A stretch of 64,000 nt of DNA from assembly GCA_016702335.1 (NCBI GenBank), contig JADJEF010000018.1, forward strand, positions 930,001-994,000. The letters run 5' to 3'. Made by a program: the position numbers and the translations under genes. The notes below the pieces were generated by a model. That model was not told the DNA's origin. It worked only from the letters and a program-made list of their open reading frames with translations, and made no database searches. Below, one piece after another: positions 25,683 through 35,317 of the stretch; positions within the stretch are counted from its first letter, which is position 1, and every line of letters begins with the position of its first letter. This DNA is from Rhodocyclaceae bacterium (GTDB taxonomy: Bacteria > Pseudomonadota > Gammaproteobacteria > Burkholderiales > Rhodocyclaceae).

Positions 25683-27898
25683 ATGGTTGACCACGACGAC
25701 GACGACATTCTTGCGTTGGTCAGTGATGACGAAACAGGCCCGAATCGGGCCGGGCACCGCTGCTGGCGGGTGCTGATCGTCGATGACGATCAGGATGTAC
25801 ATCAAGCCACAGAGTTCGCCATGACTAACACGCCGATTCTCGGGCGCCCCTTGTTCTTCATGCACGCGTACTCTTCAGACGACGCTATTGCGTTATTGAA
25901 GCAAGAGAAGGATGTGTCAGTGATTCTCCTTGATGTCGTCATGGAGCGTGAGGATGCCGGCCTGCGTCTCGTCAAGATCATCCGCGACGAACTTGGCATT
26001 ACCGAATCGCGCATCATTCTGCGCACCGGCCAACCCGGCTATGCGCCCGAGATGGATGCGATCCGTGACTACGATATCAATGATTACAAGACCAAGTCGG
26101 AACTGTCGCGCAATCGTCTGTACACAACACTGACCGCAGCGATTCGCTCCTATGACCAGATTCATGCCATCAACGCCAGTCGTCGTGGCTTGGGCATGAT
26201 CATCCGCGCCAGCGCCGAGCTCATGGCTCACCACGGCATGCGGGAATTTGCCGCCGGCATCATTACCCAACTCGCCGGCCTGCTGGGGCTCTCGCCCGAA
26301 GGCGTCGTCTGTGCTCACGACCGTGGCCACGACCCTAGCCAGGCGCGGATTGTCGCGGCCGCTGGTCGCTACACGAAGTGCATCGAGCACCCACTGTCCA
26401 GCATCGACCGTCCTGCAGTCGGGGTTGCATTACGCAAAGCGATGGAAGCCCGCCAAAGCCAATTCACTGATGAGAGCACAACACTGTTTTTCCCGGGTGA
26501 ATCGGGTCATGACATGGCGGCCTACATCGAAACAGCGGTGCCGCTGGACGAGCTTGATTTCCAGTTGCTGGAGGTTTTTGCACCAATATCGCCATCAGCC
26601 TGGACAATGTGATTCTCTTCGGGCAACTCAATGACCATGCTTACAACGATCAACTGCTGGGCATTCCCAACCGGCTGTCTTTTGTTCAGAGCATTGATGC
26701 GGTCATTGGTGTCGGGCGTAAAGACGACACCATTGCCCTGATTGACATTGATCACTTTGCCCCGCTGAACGATGCGCTAGGGCACAATTATGGCGACATG
26801 CTGCTGGCAGCGGTCACTGCACGACTGAGGGAATCACTCCCCCCGGAAGCGATCATTGCACGCGTAGCGGCCGACGCCTTTGGCGTACTGGGTAACGACT
26901 CGATTGTTAGCCCGGAACGCCTGCAAGCTATTTTTCGATCGGCGTTCAGGATCGACAACAGCGATCATCAGCTGTCTGTTTCGATCGGATTGGCGCGTCT
27001 CACTGAAATCGATGGCAATGGTAGCGACGCCCTGAAGTGCACCAATATCGCGTTAAGCCGCGCCAAGGAAGGGCCGCGAGGAGAATTCTGCTATTTCGTT
27101 CGCGACATGGAACTGCACACACGTAACCGCGTGCGCCTGTTGCAGGATTTGCGCGCGGCCTTCGATCAGGATCGACTCTTCGTGGTGTATCAGCCGCAAA
27201 TCGGCCTCGCGACGCGCCGAGTCATTGGCGTGGAAGCACTGCTACGCTGGCGTAACGATCAAGGTCGCTTCGTACCGCCGGATCAGTTCATCCCACTGGC
27301 CGAGAATTCCGGGATGATTATCAGCATGGGCGAGTGGGTGATGCGTACCGCCTGCCTCGGCTTGCGCAAGTTTCAGCGCGAAGGTATTGAAAACCTGCGC
27401 ATGGCAGTTAACGTTTCGGTCAACCAATTCCGTCATCCCCAATTTCTGGCGAGTGTCGATGCGGTACTCAAAGAGAGCGGCATTGATCCCAAATTGCTCG
27501 AGTTGGAAATCACCGAATCAATCGCAATGCTTGAGTACGAGTTCATGCTGGGAATGATCAATCAGCTGAAGTCGCGTGGCGTAATGGTAGCGATCGACGA
27601 TTTCGGTACCGGCTTCTCATCACTGAGCTACCTTGAGCGCCTGAATGTTGATCGCCTGAAAATCGATCGGTCCTTCATCTCGCAGATGACGCAAGCCAAC
27701 AGCAGTCAGCGAATTGTAGAAACGATCCTCCAGTTGGGACACAGCCTGGATCTCAGCATTATTGCTGAAGGCGTGGAAACCGAGGAGCAAGCCGCCGCAC
27801 TGCACGCAATCGGGTGTGAAGAGGCGCAGGGCTTTCTGTTTGCCAAGCCGCTCGAAGTCAATGATCTGCTGGCCTATATCAAATCCACCAACACCTGA
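25683..27898 (+). pseudogene. Response regulator-DUF3369-GGDEF-EAL protein, frameshifted
   Basis: Two frames form one protein of about 738 residues. Frame 1, from ATG 25683, has a receiver domain (RVLIVDDDQDVH, VILLDVVMEREDAG with the Asp, TGQPGYAPEMD) and a DUF3369 GAF-like sensory domain ending VPLDELDFQLLEVF. It then runs off frame. Frame 2 continues from CTNIAISLDNVILFGQLNDHAYNDQLLGIPNR. One T seems lost from the T run near 26576-26580. The GGDEF motif is degenerate (VAADAFGVLG), so cyclase activity is unlikely. The EAL domain keeps VEALLRWRN, DDFGTGFSSLSYLERLNVDRLKIDRSFI and EGVETEEQA, consistent with an active cyclic-di-GMP phosphodiesterase. A terminator follows. Confidence 0.85.
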
Positions 27899-27900
27899 TC

Positions 27901-27930
27901 AAAAAAAAACCGGGCTTAGGCCCGGGTTTT
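27901..27930. terminator. Bidirectional rho-independent terminator
   Basis: Stem CCGGGC (27909-27914), loop TTAG, stem GCCCGG (27919-27924), then G and five T on the plus strand; eight A precede the stem, giving a T tail on the minus strand. It lies between the convergent GGDEF-EAL gene and the glycine-rich protein gene and could end both transcripts. Confidence 0.85.
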
Positions 27931-27954
27931 TCACTTCCTGTGAAAGCACACTGG

Positions 27955-28377
27955 TTAGGTGCCAGACGTTCCGCCACTCGAGCCCCCAGAACCTCCGGGG
28001 CCTGCACCAGGGCCTGGCTGGGCCGGCTTCTTGGGCCCACCAGGTTTGCTCTTGCGATTGGCACCACCGTGGCGCTTCCAATTGCCACCACCCGGGGCCC
28101 CTCCCCCGGGACCACCCGATCCACCACCACCGCTGCTACCACCGCCGCCACTGCGCTGCCCGTGACTACGGCCTTCGTTCATACGCGGCGCCGTCGAACC
28201 AACGCGATTACCCGGCGCCAGCTGGATTTCGATCTCGATCAACTCATCCCACTGCTCGTCGTTCCGCTGACTATCCGGGATGGAGAGTAACTCGCGCATC
28301 CTGCGCTTAAGGTCGATGGACACCGGCGCGGGTTGAGCCGGAATGGCATCCTGAGGGGCATCGTTAGTATCGGTCAT
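27955..28377 (-). CDS. Glycine/proline-rich hypothetical protein
   Basis: 140 residues from ATG 28377. The N-terminal 70 residues are acidic and helical (LKRRMRELLSIPDSQRNDEQWDELIEIEIQLAPGNR) and look structured. From about residue 75 the sequence becomes low complexity with long runs of Gly, Ser, Pro and some Arg and Lys. The biased tail resembles RNA-binding or phase-separating tails only in composition. No family is recognised. A longer frame extends upstream to 28518 but has no homology-like features. It is alone, convergent with the c-di-GMP regulator. Confidence 0.65.
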   Translation of the reverse strand: MTDTNDAPQDAIPAQPAPVSIDLKRRMRELLSIPDSQRNDEQWDELIEIEIQLAPGNRVGSTAPRMNEGRSHGQRSGGGGSSGGGGSGGPGGGAPGGGNWKRHGGANRKSKPGGPKKPAQPGPGAGPGGSGGSSGGTSGT

Positions 28378-28555
28378 GCCACGATTATCAACTAAAAAGC
28401 ATCTTTTCGCCTGCCAATGGCCCGAACAGTTGCACTCGTATTTGGCTTCCTGATGAGAGACAAAGAAGTCATTCACGGTCGGCCGATTATGACTGAGGCC
28501 TATTGACTCAATCCGCAAGGGTTAAGGAGCGCAGGCCAATGTCGTTAATGAAACC

Positions 28556-29194
28556 ATGCTAACCCCCGTTGCCATCGCCACCTGGATCTCGTTTTGTGTC
28601 CCATGGGCTGAGCCCCGCTTGCTGGCCGCTTTGATTGAAGCTGGTTCCGCAGGTGACCCTTACCTCATTGCCGACGATGCTGACGGACGCAATTCGCCGG
28701 CCACACAGGCCGCAGCCATCAAAACATTGCGTAAGCGTGTTGCTCAGGAAGCTTCGCCAAACAAAGGCTCGAATGCGCTTTACCTTGGGCTCACCCAACT
28801 CCCCACACGCTCTTTGCCTGCCCTCGGTGTGTCGCCAGAAGTAGCGATCGATAAATGCGCCAACCTTGAGATTGGCTACACACTGTTTCTGAGTGCGTAC
28901 GAAGAGGCCGGAAAAAATGAAAAGTCACCTTGGAAACGGCTATCGGCGGCTTATAACTATTACCGCACCGGCGTTATGGCACTCGACACCCCGTACTCGA
29001 AGCGGGCCACCGATTATCTGATGTCGGGCAAAGTCATTGCCGCCGCCGCTATGACTGATCCGCTCTATCACTCAGTAGCCGGCGAGTGGTCCGCCGGTAT
29101 GGCGACACGCCATGCGATGCGGCCTGCTACCGACCCGGCGGCTGTCCTGATCGCCTCTGGACAACTGGCACAACGCACCCGTCAGCTTTACTAG
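28556..29194 (+). CDS. Putative VirB1-like lytic transglycosylase-fold protein
   Basis: 212 residues. The sequence LLAALIEAGSAGDPYLIADD resembles the ESxGNPxAI catalytic segment of goose-type/SLT transglycosylases, with a Glu at the position of the catalytic residue. YLGLTQLPTRSLPALGVSPEVAIDKCANLEIGYTLFLSAYEEA resembles the VirB1 segment GLMQIN...LGL...LDPCANL with its alpha-helical core, and LSAAYNYYRTG resembles the AYNSG motif. No signal peptide is clear; the N-terminus is hydrophobic. No type IV secretion genes are nearby, so its role is unclear. Identification rests on motif resemblance only. Confidence 0.55.
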   Translation: MLTPVAIATWISFCVPWAEPRLLAALIEAGSAGDPYLIADDADGRNSPATQAAAIKTLRKRVAQEASPNKGSNALYLGLTQLPTRSLPALGVSPEVAIDKCANLEIGYTLFLSAYEEAGKNEKSPWKRLSAAYNYYRTGVMALDTPYSKRATDYLMSGKVIAAAAMTDPLYHSVAGEWSAGMATRHAMRPATDPAAVLIASGQLAQRTRQLY

Positions 29195-29313
29195 GCCAGT
29201 ATTTTTCAGCGTGTTGTCGCGCTTTTCTGCAGTTTGATCGCATGGTTGGCCAGGGCTACGAGCTCCGTGCGCTGGGTGCATAATGAAAGTTCCTGCCACG
29301 CACGCCCGCCATC

Positions 29314-29841
29314 ATGCAAGCGCCCGCCATTCCTGCCGACGAAGCAGACCGTGTCGAAACCCTGCGCCAACTGCTGGTGCTCGATACGCCTGCCGAAGAC
29401 CGTTTCGACAACATCACGTCCTACGCCCAATCGCAGTTTGGTGCACCTATCGTCTTGGTCAGCCTGGTCGATACCAACCGGCAATGGTTCAAGTCAAGTT
29501 GCGGCCTTGACGCCTCAGAGACCTCGCGCGAAATCAGCTTTTGCGGACACGCCATTCTGCATGACGATATTTTCGAGATCCCGAATGCCCTCAACGACGA
29601 GCGATTCGCCAACAACCCGCTGGTGACCGGCGCACCAAAGATTCGTTTTTATGCCGGGGCACCCTTGACCATGAGCAACGGCCAACGCGTGGGCACCCTG
29701 TGCCTGATCAGCCCAGCGCCCAAACGACTCGATGCTTGGGAGAAGCAGCATTTAAAAGCGCTGGCGCGTTTGGTGGCGATGGAATTGCAGGGGCAGTCGG
29801 CGGCCGAAGAACTGATCACACTAAAGCACCACGTACGCTGA
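29314..29841 (+). CDS. GAF-domain protein
   Basis: 175 residues made of a single GAF domain: DEADRVETLRQLLVLDTPAEDRFDNITSYAQSQFGAPIVLVSLVDTNRQWFKSSCGLDASETSREISFCGHAI, FYAGAPLTMSNGQRVGTLCLI. This resembles the stand-alone or N-terminal GAF domains found before GGDEF or kinase domains. No output domain is attached. ATG at 29314 precedes the conserved part. It likely senses a small molecule, target unknown. Confidence 0.8.
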   Translation: MQAPAIPADEADRVETLRQLLVLDTPAEDRFDNITSYAQSQFGAPIVLVSLVDTNRQWFKSSCGLDASETSREISFCGHAILHDDIFEIPNALNDERFANNPLVTGAPKIRFYAGAPLTMSNGQRVGTLCLISPAPKRLDAWEKQHLKALARLVAMELQGQSAAEELITLKHHVR

Positions 29842-29899
29842 CTAGTCCGCCAGTCCCCACAGGGCTTTACTCCGGTCAGCAGTGGCCGCGAAGCCGAGC

Positions 29900-30973
29900 C
29901 TAAAGGGGCAGTACCTTTGCCAGGTCAGGGCGAGCGACGAACGCCGCAAAATCATCCGCCATGCGCTGACACTCACCGATTGCCTTTGCCCAACTGTCAA
30001 CGCGCGCGTCGTGATCGAGGCGGAAGTGATAGAAGTCTTCACGGTCCGGCAGTTTGCGCCGTGGCAATCGGGCAAGCAGCGAAGGTGAGGGTGAAACTAT
30101 CAGCAGGTTGTCCAGATGCGCACCGCGTGCCTTGCGCCAGTGCAAGTGCTTGTCCAGCCAGCCCGGTACGACATGATCGATGAAATGCGGGTAGAGCACA
30201 ATGCCAGGGAGCGCCTGCCAGTTCCAATCGATGTGATAGTCCACCATGCCACCATCCCAATACAGGCCGGGGGGCGCTCCATCCGGGTCGCGCACCGGGT
30301 CAGCGAGCATCGGAATCGTCCCTGATGCGAGAAGGGCGGCGTGTGCATTGCGCTCGTTCAATTCACAGACGTGGGAGCCGAAAGGGTCGACTTGCATCAC
30401 CGAATGCACCGGGAGCCACTGACGTTTGTCACCCGGCGTAAAAACCACCCGCTCGAAATAGCGGGCCAGTTGAGTACGCGAGACGGCATTGGTCAGCGCC
30501 GCTGCGGCAAAGCGCGGCGCACTGCCGCGCTCGCGCAAGAGGCCGCGACTTCGCGCGGTGATGACGACCAGCCGCCGTTCGGGGTGCCATTGCGGTGCAT
30601 CACCCAGCGCTGCCTGAACCGTCTTGCCGCACTCGGCACTGACATAGTGGCCGCTCGGTTTGTGTGGATAGCACTGACCGAAGTAGCCCGCACGCAGGCG
30701 CTCCAACGCCGCCGGCGCATCGCACTGGGCCGCCGCTGCCATACGCCAGGAGCCGACCGACGAACCCACCAACAGGCGCGGGACGCCGGTGCGCGTCGGG
30801 CCGACCAGCCATTCGCCAAACAGATACTTGTCCAGCGGAATGAGCGCGAGCCCCTTGGGGCCGCCGGCCGCCGCAGGAAGAGCGCCTATATCGGCCGGTT
30901 GTAGCCCGCTCTGGGCGATCAGCGCCCTGGCTCGCGGCCCAGCCCTGAGGACGATAGAGTTTTCAGCAGACAT
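29900..30973 (-). CDS. Patatin-like phospholipase family protein
   Basis: 357 residues. A patatin-like fold is suggested by GALPAAAGGPKGLALIPLDKYLF at the start, the nucleophile motif VGSSVGSWRMAAAAQ (GxSxG-like, about residue 71) and a DGGMVDYHIDW segment at about residue 240 that would hold the catalytic Asp (DGG). The remainder, with VVFTPGDKRQWLPVHSV and a C-terminal region rich in His and Trp, is not characteristic. Such enzymes hydrolyse acyl esters of lipids. It is divergent from the molybdopterin gene with 64 bases between starts. Confidence 0.7.
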   Translation of the reverse strand: MSAENSIVLRAGPRARALIAQSGLQPADIGALPAAAGGPKGLALIPLDKYLFGEWLVGPTRTGVPRLLVGSSVGSWRMAAAAQCDAPAALERLRAGYFGQCYPHKPSGHYVSAECGKTVQAALGDAPQWHPERRLVVITARSRGLLRERGSAPRFAAAALTNAVSRTQLARYFERVVFTPGDKRQWLPVHSVMQVDPFGSHVCELNERNAHAALLASGTIPMLADPVRDPDGAPPGLYWDGGMVDYHIDWNWQALPGIVLYPHFIDHVVPGWLDKHLHWRKARGAHLDNLLIVSPSPSLLARLPRRKLPDREDFYHFRLDHDARVDSWAKAIGECQRMADDFAAFVARPDLAKVLPL

Positions 30974-31037
30974 GAGCGGATATTATTGGAAAGCTTCATC
31001 AATTTGCACCCCTTCCCCAACCGACCCCGGAGTCGCC

Positions 31038-33278
31038 ATGACCACCAGCCGCACTGCCCATCGTATTTGCCCGTTTTGTGAAGCCTGCTGCGGGTTGACG
31101 CTCCGTATCGAGGACGACAAGGTGGTCGGCGTGCGCGGCCATGATGAAGACGTTTTCTCGCGCGGCTACATTTGCCCCAAGGGCGTGGCCATCAAAGATC
31201 TGCATGACGATCCTGATCGGCTGCGCAGCCCGCTGATCAAGCGCAACGGCAGTTTTGTTGAGGCTACCTGGGATGAAGCCTTTGCCGAAATCGAGCGACG
31301 CCTGCAGCCGCTGCTGTCTGCAGGCGACCGCGATGCCTTTGCGGTCACGCTGGGCAACCCGGCCGCACACAAAATCGGCATCTTGCTGTACGGCGGACGG
31401 CTGGCCAAAGCATTGGGCACCAGAAATGTCTTCTCCGCCTCGACCCTCGACCAGATGCCCAAGCAACTGTCTTCCGGGCTGATGTTTGGGCACTGGCTCT
31501 CGGTGCCTTTGCCCGACATCGAACGCACCAACCTGATGGTAGTGCTCGGTGCCAACCCCTTGGCCTCCAATGGCAGCATGTGGACGGTGCCGGATTTTCG
31601 CGGCAAAGCCAAAGCGCTGAAGGAGCGCGGTGGCAGGCTGGTGGTGATCGACCCGCGCCGAACCGAGACAGCCGCGCTGGCCGATCAGCACCATTTCATT
31701 CGCCCGGGTGCCGATGTGTTCCTGCTCCTTGGCATGGTGCAGGCGCTGTTTTCCGAGCAACGCGTACGCCTCGGAGCCATTTCTGAGCATGTGGCGGGTT
31801 TGGCCGAGCTTGAAGCCGCGGTGATCGAGTTTTCACCGGAGAGCGTCGCGGCCCGCTGCGGCATCCCTGCCGGCACTATCCGCCAACTGGCGCGTGATCT
31901 GGCCAACACGCCGCGCGCCGTTCTCTATGCCCGTATCGGCACCTGCACACAAGTGTTCGGTACGCTGTCCAGTTGGCTGGTCGATGTGGTCAATGCCCTC
32001 ACCGGACACCTCGATGTCGAGGGAGGGGCCTTGTTCGCCAAATCGGCGACCTTTGCGCAAAACACCCAGGGCAAACCCGGCATTGGCCGCGGCATCGTCA
32101 CCGGCCGCCACCATGCCCGTGTCAGCGGTGCGCCTGAAGTCTATGGAGAACTGCCCATCAGCGCACTGTCCGAAGAGATTGAGGCCGAAGGCAAGGGGCA
32201 GGTACGTGCGCTGTTCACCATTGCCAGCAACCCGGTACTCTCCGCGCCAAATGGGCCACGGCTCAGCGAGGCCTTGGAAACGCTGGAGTTCATGGTTAGC
32301 GTCGATATCTACTTAAACGAAACCACGCGCCACGCCGATGTCATTTTGCCCGGCCGCTCACCCTTGGAGGACGCGCATTTTGACGTGGCTTTCCCCCAGC
32401 TTTCCTACCGCAATCAGGCTCGCTATAGTCCGCCGGTGTTCGCGCCTACCCCTGGCCAACCGGCGGAATGGGAGATCTTGTTACGCCTGGCGGCCATTGC
32501 ACGCGGTGAGAGCGCCAACGCCGACATCGACGCGCTGGACGATGCCACGTTTTCCGCCGACCTCGAGCGACAACTGGCCCCCTTGGGCAACGAAGCGATT
32601 GCCATCGTCAAGTCGGCGCTGGCAGGACGGCGCGGGCCAGATCGCCTGATCGATTTTTCGCTGCGCACCGGCCCCTATGGTGACCTTTTCGGTCAGCGCC
32701 CGGGCGGCCTCTCGCTCAATCAACTGGAACGCACACCCAACGGCGTGGACCTGGGCCCGCTGGCCCCGCGCATTCCCGAGATGCTGCGCACCCCGAGCGG
32801 CAAGGTCGAACTGGCCCCGCCCCTGCTGCTCGCCGACCTGCCCCGCGTTAGCGCGGCACTACGTGAGCCGGCACCCGAGCTGGTGATCATCGGGCGGCGC
32901 GAGGTGCGCTCCAACAACAGCTGGATGCACAACCTGCCGCTGCTGGCCAAGGGGCAAGGCAAGTACGAATCGCGCTGCACCCTGCTGCTCAACCCGCGGG
33001 ATGCCCAGCGTCATTCGATTGCCGATGGCGACATGGTGCGCATAACGTCAGCCACCGGCGAAATCATCGCGCAGGCCGAACTGTCCGATGAAGTCATGCC
33101 CGGCGTAACCAGCTTGCCGCACGGCTGGGGCCACGATCAACCGGGTACGCGCACGAATCTGGCCAGCAAACGTCCTGGTGCCAACCTCAACGCCCTGTTC
33201 GACCCCGATGCCCGCGATCCGCTCTCGGGCAACTCGGTACTCTCGGGGGTGGCCGTCACGCTGGCACGCGCGCCCTGA
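31038..33278 (+). CDS. Molybdopterin-dependent oxidoreductase with [4Fe-4S] cluster
   Basis: About 746 residues from ATG 31038. The N-terminal cluster motif HRICPFCEACCGLTLRI...GYICPKG gives four cysteines. Mo-bisMGD binding segments include NLMVVLGANPLASNGSMWT and RLVVIDPRRTETAALADQHHFIRPGADVFLLLGM, plus NDHADVILPGRSPLEDAHFDV-type NETTRHADVILPG and the C-terminal MoCo-dimer fold (NNSWMHNLPLLAKGQG). It belongs to the DMSO-reductase superfamily. No partner subunits are encoded next to it and there is no twin-arginine signal, so it is probably a cytoplasmic single-subunit enzyme of unknown substrate. Element copy 16, degenerate, lies near residue 524. Confidence 0.88.
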   Translation: MTTSRTAHRICPFCEACCGLTLRIEDDKVVGVRGHDEDVFSRGYICPKGVAIKDLHDDPDRLRSPLIKRNGSFVEATWDEAFAEIERRLQPLLSAGDRDAFAVTLGNPAAHKIGILLYGGRLAKALGTRNVFSASTLDQMPKQLSSGLMFGHWLSVPLPDIERTNLMVVLGANPLASNGSMWTVPDFRGKAKALKERGGRLVVIDPRRTETAALADQHHFIRPGADVFLLLGMVQALFSEQRVRLGAISEHVAGLAELEAAVIEFSPESVAARCGIPAGTIRQLARDLANTPRAVLYARIGTCTQVFGTLSSWLVDVVNALTGHLDVEGGALFAKSATFAQNTQGKPGIGRGIVTGRHHARVSGAPEVYGELPISALSEEIEAEGKGQVRALFTIASNPVLSAPNGPRLSEALETLEFMVSVDIYLNETTRHADVILPGRSPLEDAHFDVAFPQLSYRNQARYSPPVFAPTPGQPAEWEILLRLAAIARGESANADIDALDDATFSADLERQLAPLGNEAIAIVKSALAGRRGPDRLIDFSLRTGPYGDLFGQRPGGLSLNQLERTPNGVDLGPLAPRIPEMLRTPSGKVELAPPLLLADLPRVSAALREPAPELVIIGRREVRSNNSWMHNLPLLAKGQGKYESRCTLLLNPRDAQRHSIADGDMVRITSATGEIIAQAELSDEVMPGVTSLPHGWGHDQPGTRTNLASKRPGANLNALFDPDARDPLSGNSVLSGVAVTLARAP
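32608..32634 (+). repeat. Interspersed element, degenerate copy 16 (inside molybdopterin oxidoreductase)
   Basis: Matches about 24 of 27 consensus positions, with mismatches at the first base and the last two; tetranucleotide CAGG. The gene reads it in the third sense frame as VKSALAGRR. It could be a chance match to a natural helix; I rate it below the others. Confidence 0.5.
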
Positions 33279-33297
33279 CGGCGCGGCCGCCTGTTCC

Positions 33298-33324
33298 GCA
33301 AGTCGGCGCTGGTAACACGGCGAT
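33298..33324 (+). repeat. Interspersed 27-base element, copy 10 (intergenic)
   Basis: Perfect consensus, tetranucleotide TAAC, identical to copy 1 across the core. It lies 19 bases after the stop of the molybdopterin gene in the same orientation. The remaining bases up to 33403 hold no feature that I recognise. Confidence 0.9.
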
Positions 33325-33403
33325 TTTCTGGCAAGCCTGCGCCAGAGACGGCCGCAGGGCCACACACGGCCGTCATCGCCCGATAGGCCGAGAAAATTCG
33401 GCA

Positions 33404-35317
33404 GTGACGAGCTCATCAGCGCATTGGCTCCGTATCATGCGCACCATGCAGCTACTCATCTTCTATCGCAACGTGCGGCTCAGTCTCGGGATCTGTATTG
33501 CTTGGGTGATCTCCCTGTTGAGCATGCTGTCATGGATCCGTCGTCTCCCGACGCTGGTCATTCTGGCACGTCGTCGGTTGCGACGTGCGGTGGTCGCAGG
33601 CGCGGTGCCCGCCAAAGCCGACACTACCGATCCACAGCGACTCTGGCACCAGTCCAACGCACTGCCGGGTAATCGTGGCGAAGGTTTCCGTTTCAGCTAC
33701 CTCGTACCATTGATGGTGCTCACGCCGCTTTATCTATGGCTGGAACTCTCGTTCGGCGTCAATCTGCTCGACATCATCGGCTCTGACGTTACTCCCGAAG
33801 AAACAGATGCCATTGAACACTGGGGCCGCCTGATCTCCGGGCTGGCGGTGGCACTGGTATTTTTGAAAGGTTGGTGGGCCCAGTGCGAGAAATGGGATCG
33901 GGCCTGGTCGCTGCGCATCATTGTCAGCGTCGTGATTGCGCTGGTCAGCATTGCCATCACCTGGAAAGTGCAGGATACGGTGATCGAGTTTCACGTGCAG
34001 CGTACCAACGCTGCCATTGCGGTCTCGCTGACGGCGTTGCTGGTCGCCGTCGCGTTCGGCATCTGGAGCATTCGCTTCTGGCTGCAGCGTTCGATGACAC
34101 TCTGGCGCCACAGCCTGGGCGTCACCATACTGGGGCTGCTGGTGCTGATGAGCCTAGGCATCATCACCCTGAATAATCTTGGCTCGGTCGTCAACACCGT
34201 TTCACAATGGCTGGGCATGCCGGAAGCGCTGGTCAAAGATCTGGGGCGCGAACGACAGCAGGCCGCGACGCTGGCGCTCACGCGGCGAGCGATGCAACAG
34301 GAGTGGTACACCATCGCCGACGGCCCGATTGAGCCCTCAGCGGTCAACAGCGCCGAAGGCAAAGCAGCCCTCGCTTTACTGCCGATTATCGGTGCCACGC
34401 TCGATCAGGAACGCCTCGCCGCAGACCGCCCCGCCCTGCTGCAAAAACTGATGCTCAAAGACTGGATGGAGATAAATGGCGACCAGGTTCGCCGCGGCTA
34501 CGACACGACCGTGGCAGATCTTCAGCGCATGCATGCGGGGCCCTATCTGGAAGCCAGCGAGGAATACGCGCAGCGTCTGCACAGCGAAGGCCAAGCCAAG
34601 GCCGATGAATTCTGGGCCAGGCGCAGCAGCCAGATACTCGATGGCCCGGCCTTTGCGCCTGGCTTGAGCTATGACGAGTTCGGCCGCACCGATGCGGCAA
34701 AGCGCTACTTGCGCAATACTCTGGGCTGCTTTGATTGTGAATTCACCCACGACATGCCGCGCGAGGAATTTCTCGCCGAGTTCTACAAATACAACCAGGC
34801 CAACAACCTGCGCATGATGCAGGAACGCTTTGAGTCCGCCGAGCACTTCGAGCGAGGGATAGATGGCGAGAATGCCGCTCGCGCCTACTGGGTGCCGATC
34901 TGGGCGTTGCTGTTCTCAATGGTCGGTGCCTTTACCCACATCTTCAAGATTGCCTTCACCGTCACCGAGTACGTGGTTCGACGTACCTTGCTGCGCGCCC
35001 AGGCAGCAGATTCGCGACTGGCGGGCGACTTGGTACGCAATGCCCAGATGTTGCTGGCAGCAGCGCTGGTGCTGCTGGCCCTGTTCATTTACTTTTTTGA
35101 CAATCGCGTCACCGGCAGCCCCAACTACCAGGAACTACGCAAAGACATGTGGAAGACCAACCCGGTCATTGGTGCCATCGCCTCGCACTGGACCATCAAT
35201 GCGCAGGGGCTGATTTACCCTTTCACCCAAAAAATCCGGCCCGACTGGCTGCAATTCAAGAGTGATCCGTTTACCTGGCTGGGTATTACCAAGCCACCGG
35301 AAGAAGAGGAATACTAA
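33404..35317 (+). CDS. Large multi-spanning membrane protein of unknown function
   Basis: 637 residues from GTG 33404; ATG at 33437 or 33446 are also possible. About six to eight hydrophobic segments are spread over both ends: RLSLGICIAWVISLLSMLSW, YLVPLMVLTPLYLWLEL, GLAVALVFLKGWWAQ, IIVSVVIALVSIAITW, ISLTALLVAVAFGIW-type, GVTILGLLVLMSLGIITL near the N-terminus, and two near residues 490 and 560 at the C-terminus. The central 200 residues are soluble and acidic with TLGCFDCEFTHDMPREEF. I do not recognise a family. The stop overlaps the next ATG by one base (TAATG), so it is translationally coupled to the NTE-like lipase. Confidence 0.75.
   Translation: MTSSSAHWLRIMRTMQLLIFYRNVRLSLGICIAWVISLLSMLSWIRRLPTLVILARRRLRRAVVAGAVPAKADTTDPQRLWHQSNALPGNRGEGFRFSYLVPLMVLTPLYLWLELSFGVNLLDIIGSDVTPEETDAIEHWGRLISGLAVALVFLKGWWAQCEKWDRAWSLRIIVSVVIALVSIAITWKVQDTVIEFHVQRTNAAIAVSLTALLVAVAFGIWSIRFWLQRSMTLWRHSLGVTILGLLVLMSLGIITLNNLGSVVNTVSQWLGMPEALVKDLGRERQQAATLALTRRAMQQEWYTIADGPIEPSAVNSAEGKAALALLPIIGATLDQERLAADRPALLQKLMLKDWMEINGDQVRRGYDTTVADLQRMHAGPYLEASEEYAQRLHSEGQAKADEFWARRSSQILDGPAFAPGLSYDEFGRTDAAKRYLRNTLGCFDCEFTHDMPREEFLAEFYKYNQANNLRMMQERFESAEHFERGIDGENAARAYWVPIWALLFSMVGAFTHIFKIAFTVTEYVVRRTLLRAQAADSRLAGDLVRNAQMLLAAALVLLALFIYFFDNRVTGSPNYQELRKDMWKTNPVIGAIASHWTINAQGLIYPFTQKIRPDWLQFKSDPFTWLGITKPPEEEEY

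Noticed and set aside
33404..35317. Mechanosensitive channel or transporter family assignment
   Set aside because: Hydrophobic segments are clear but no family motif could be recognised, so it is left as unknown.
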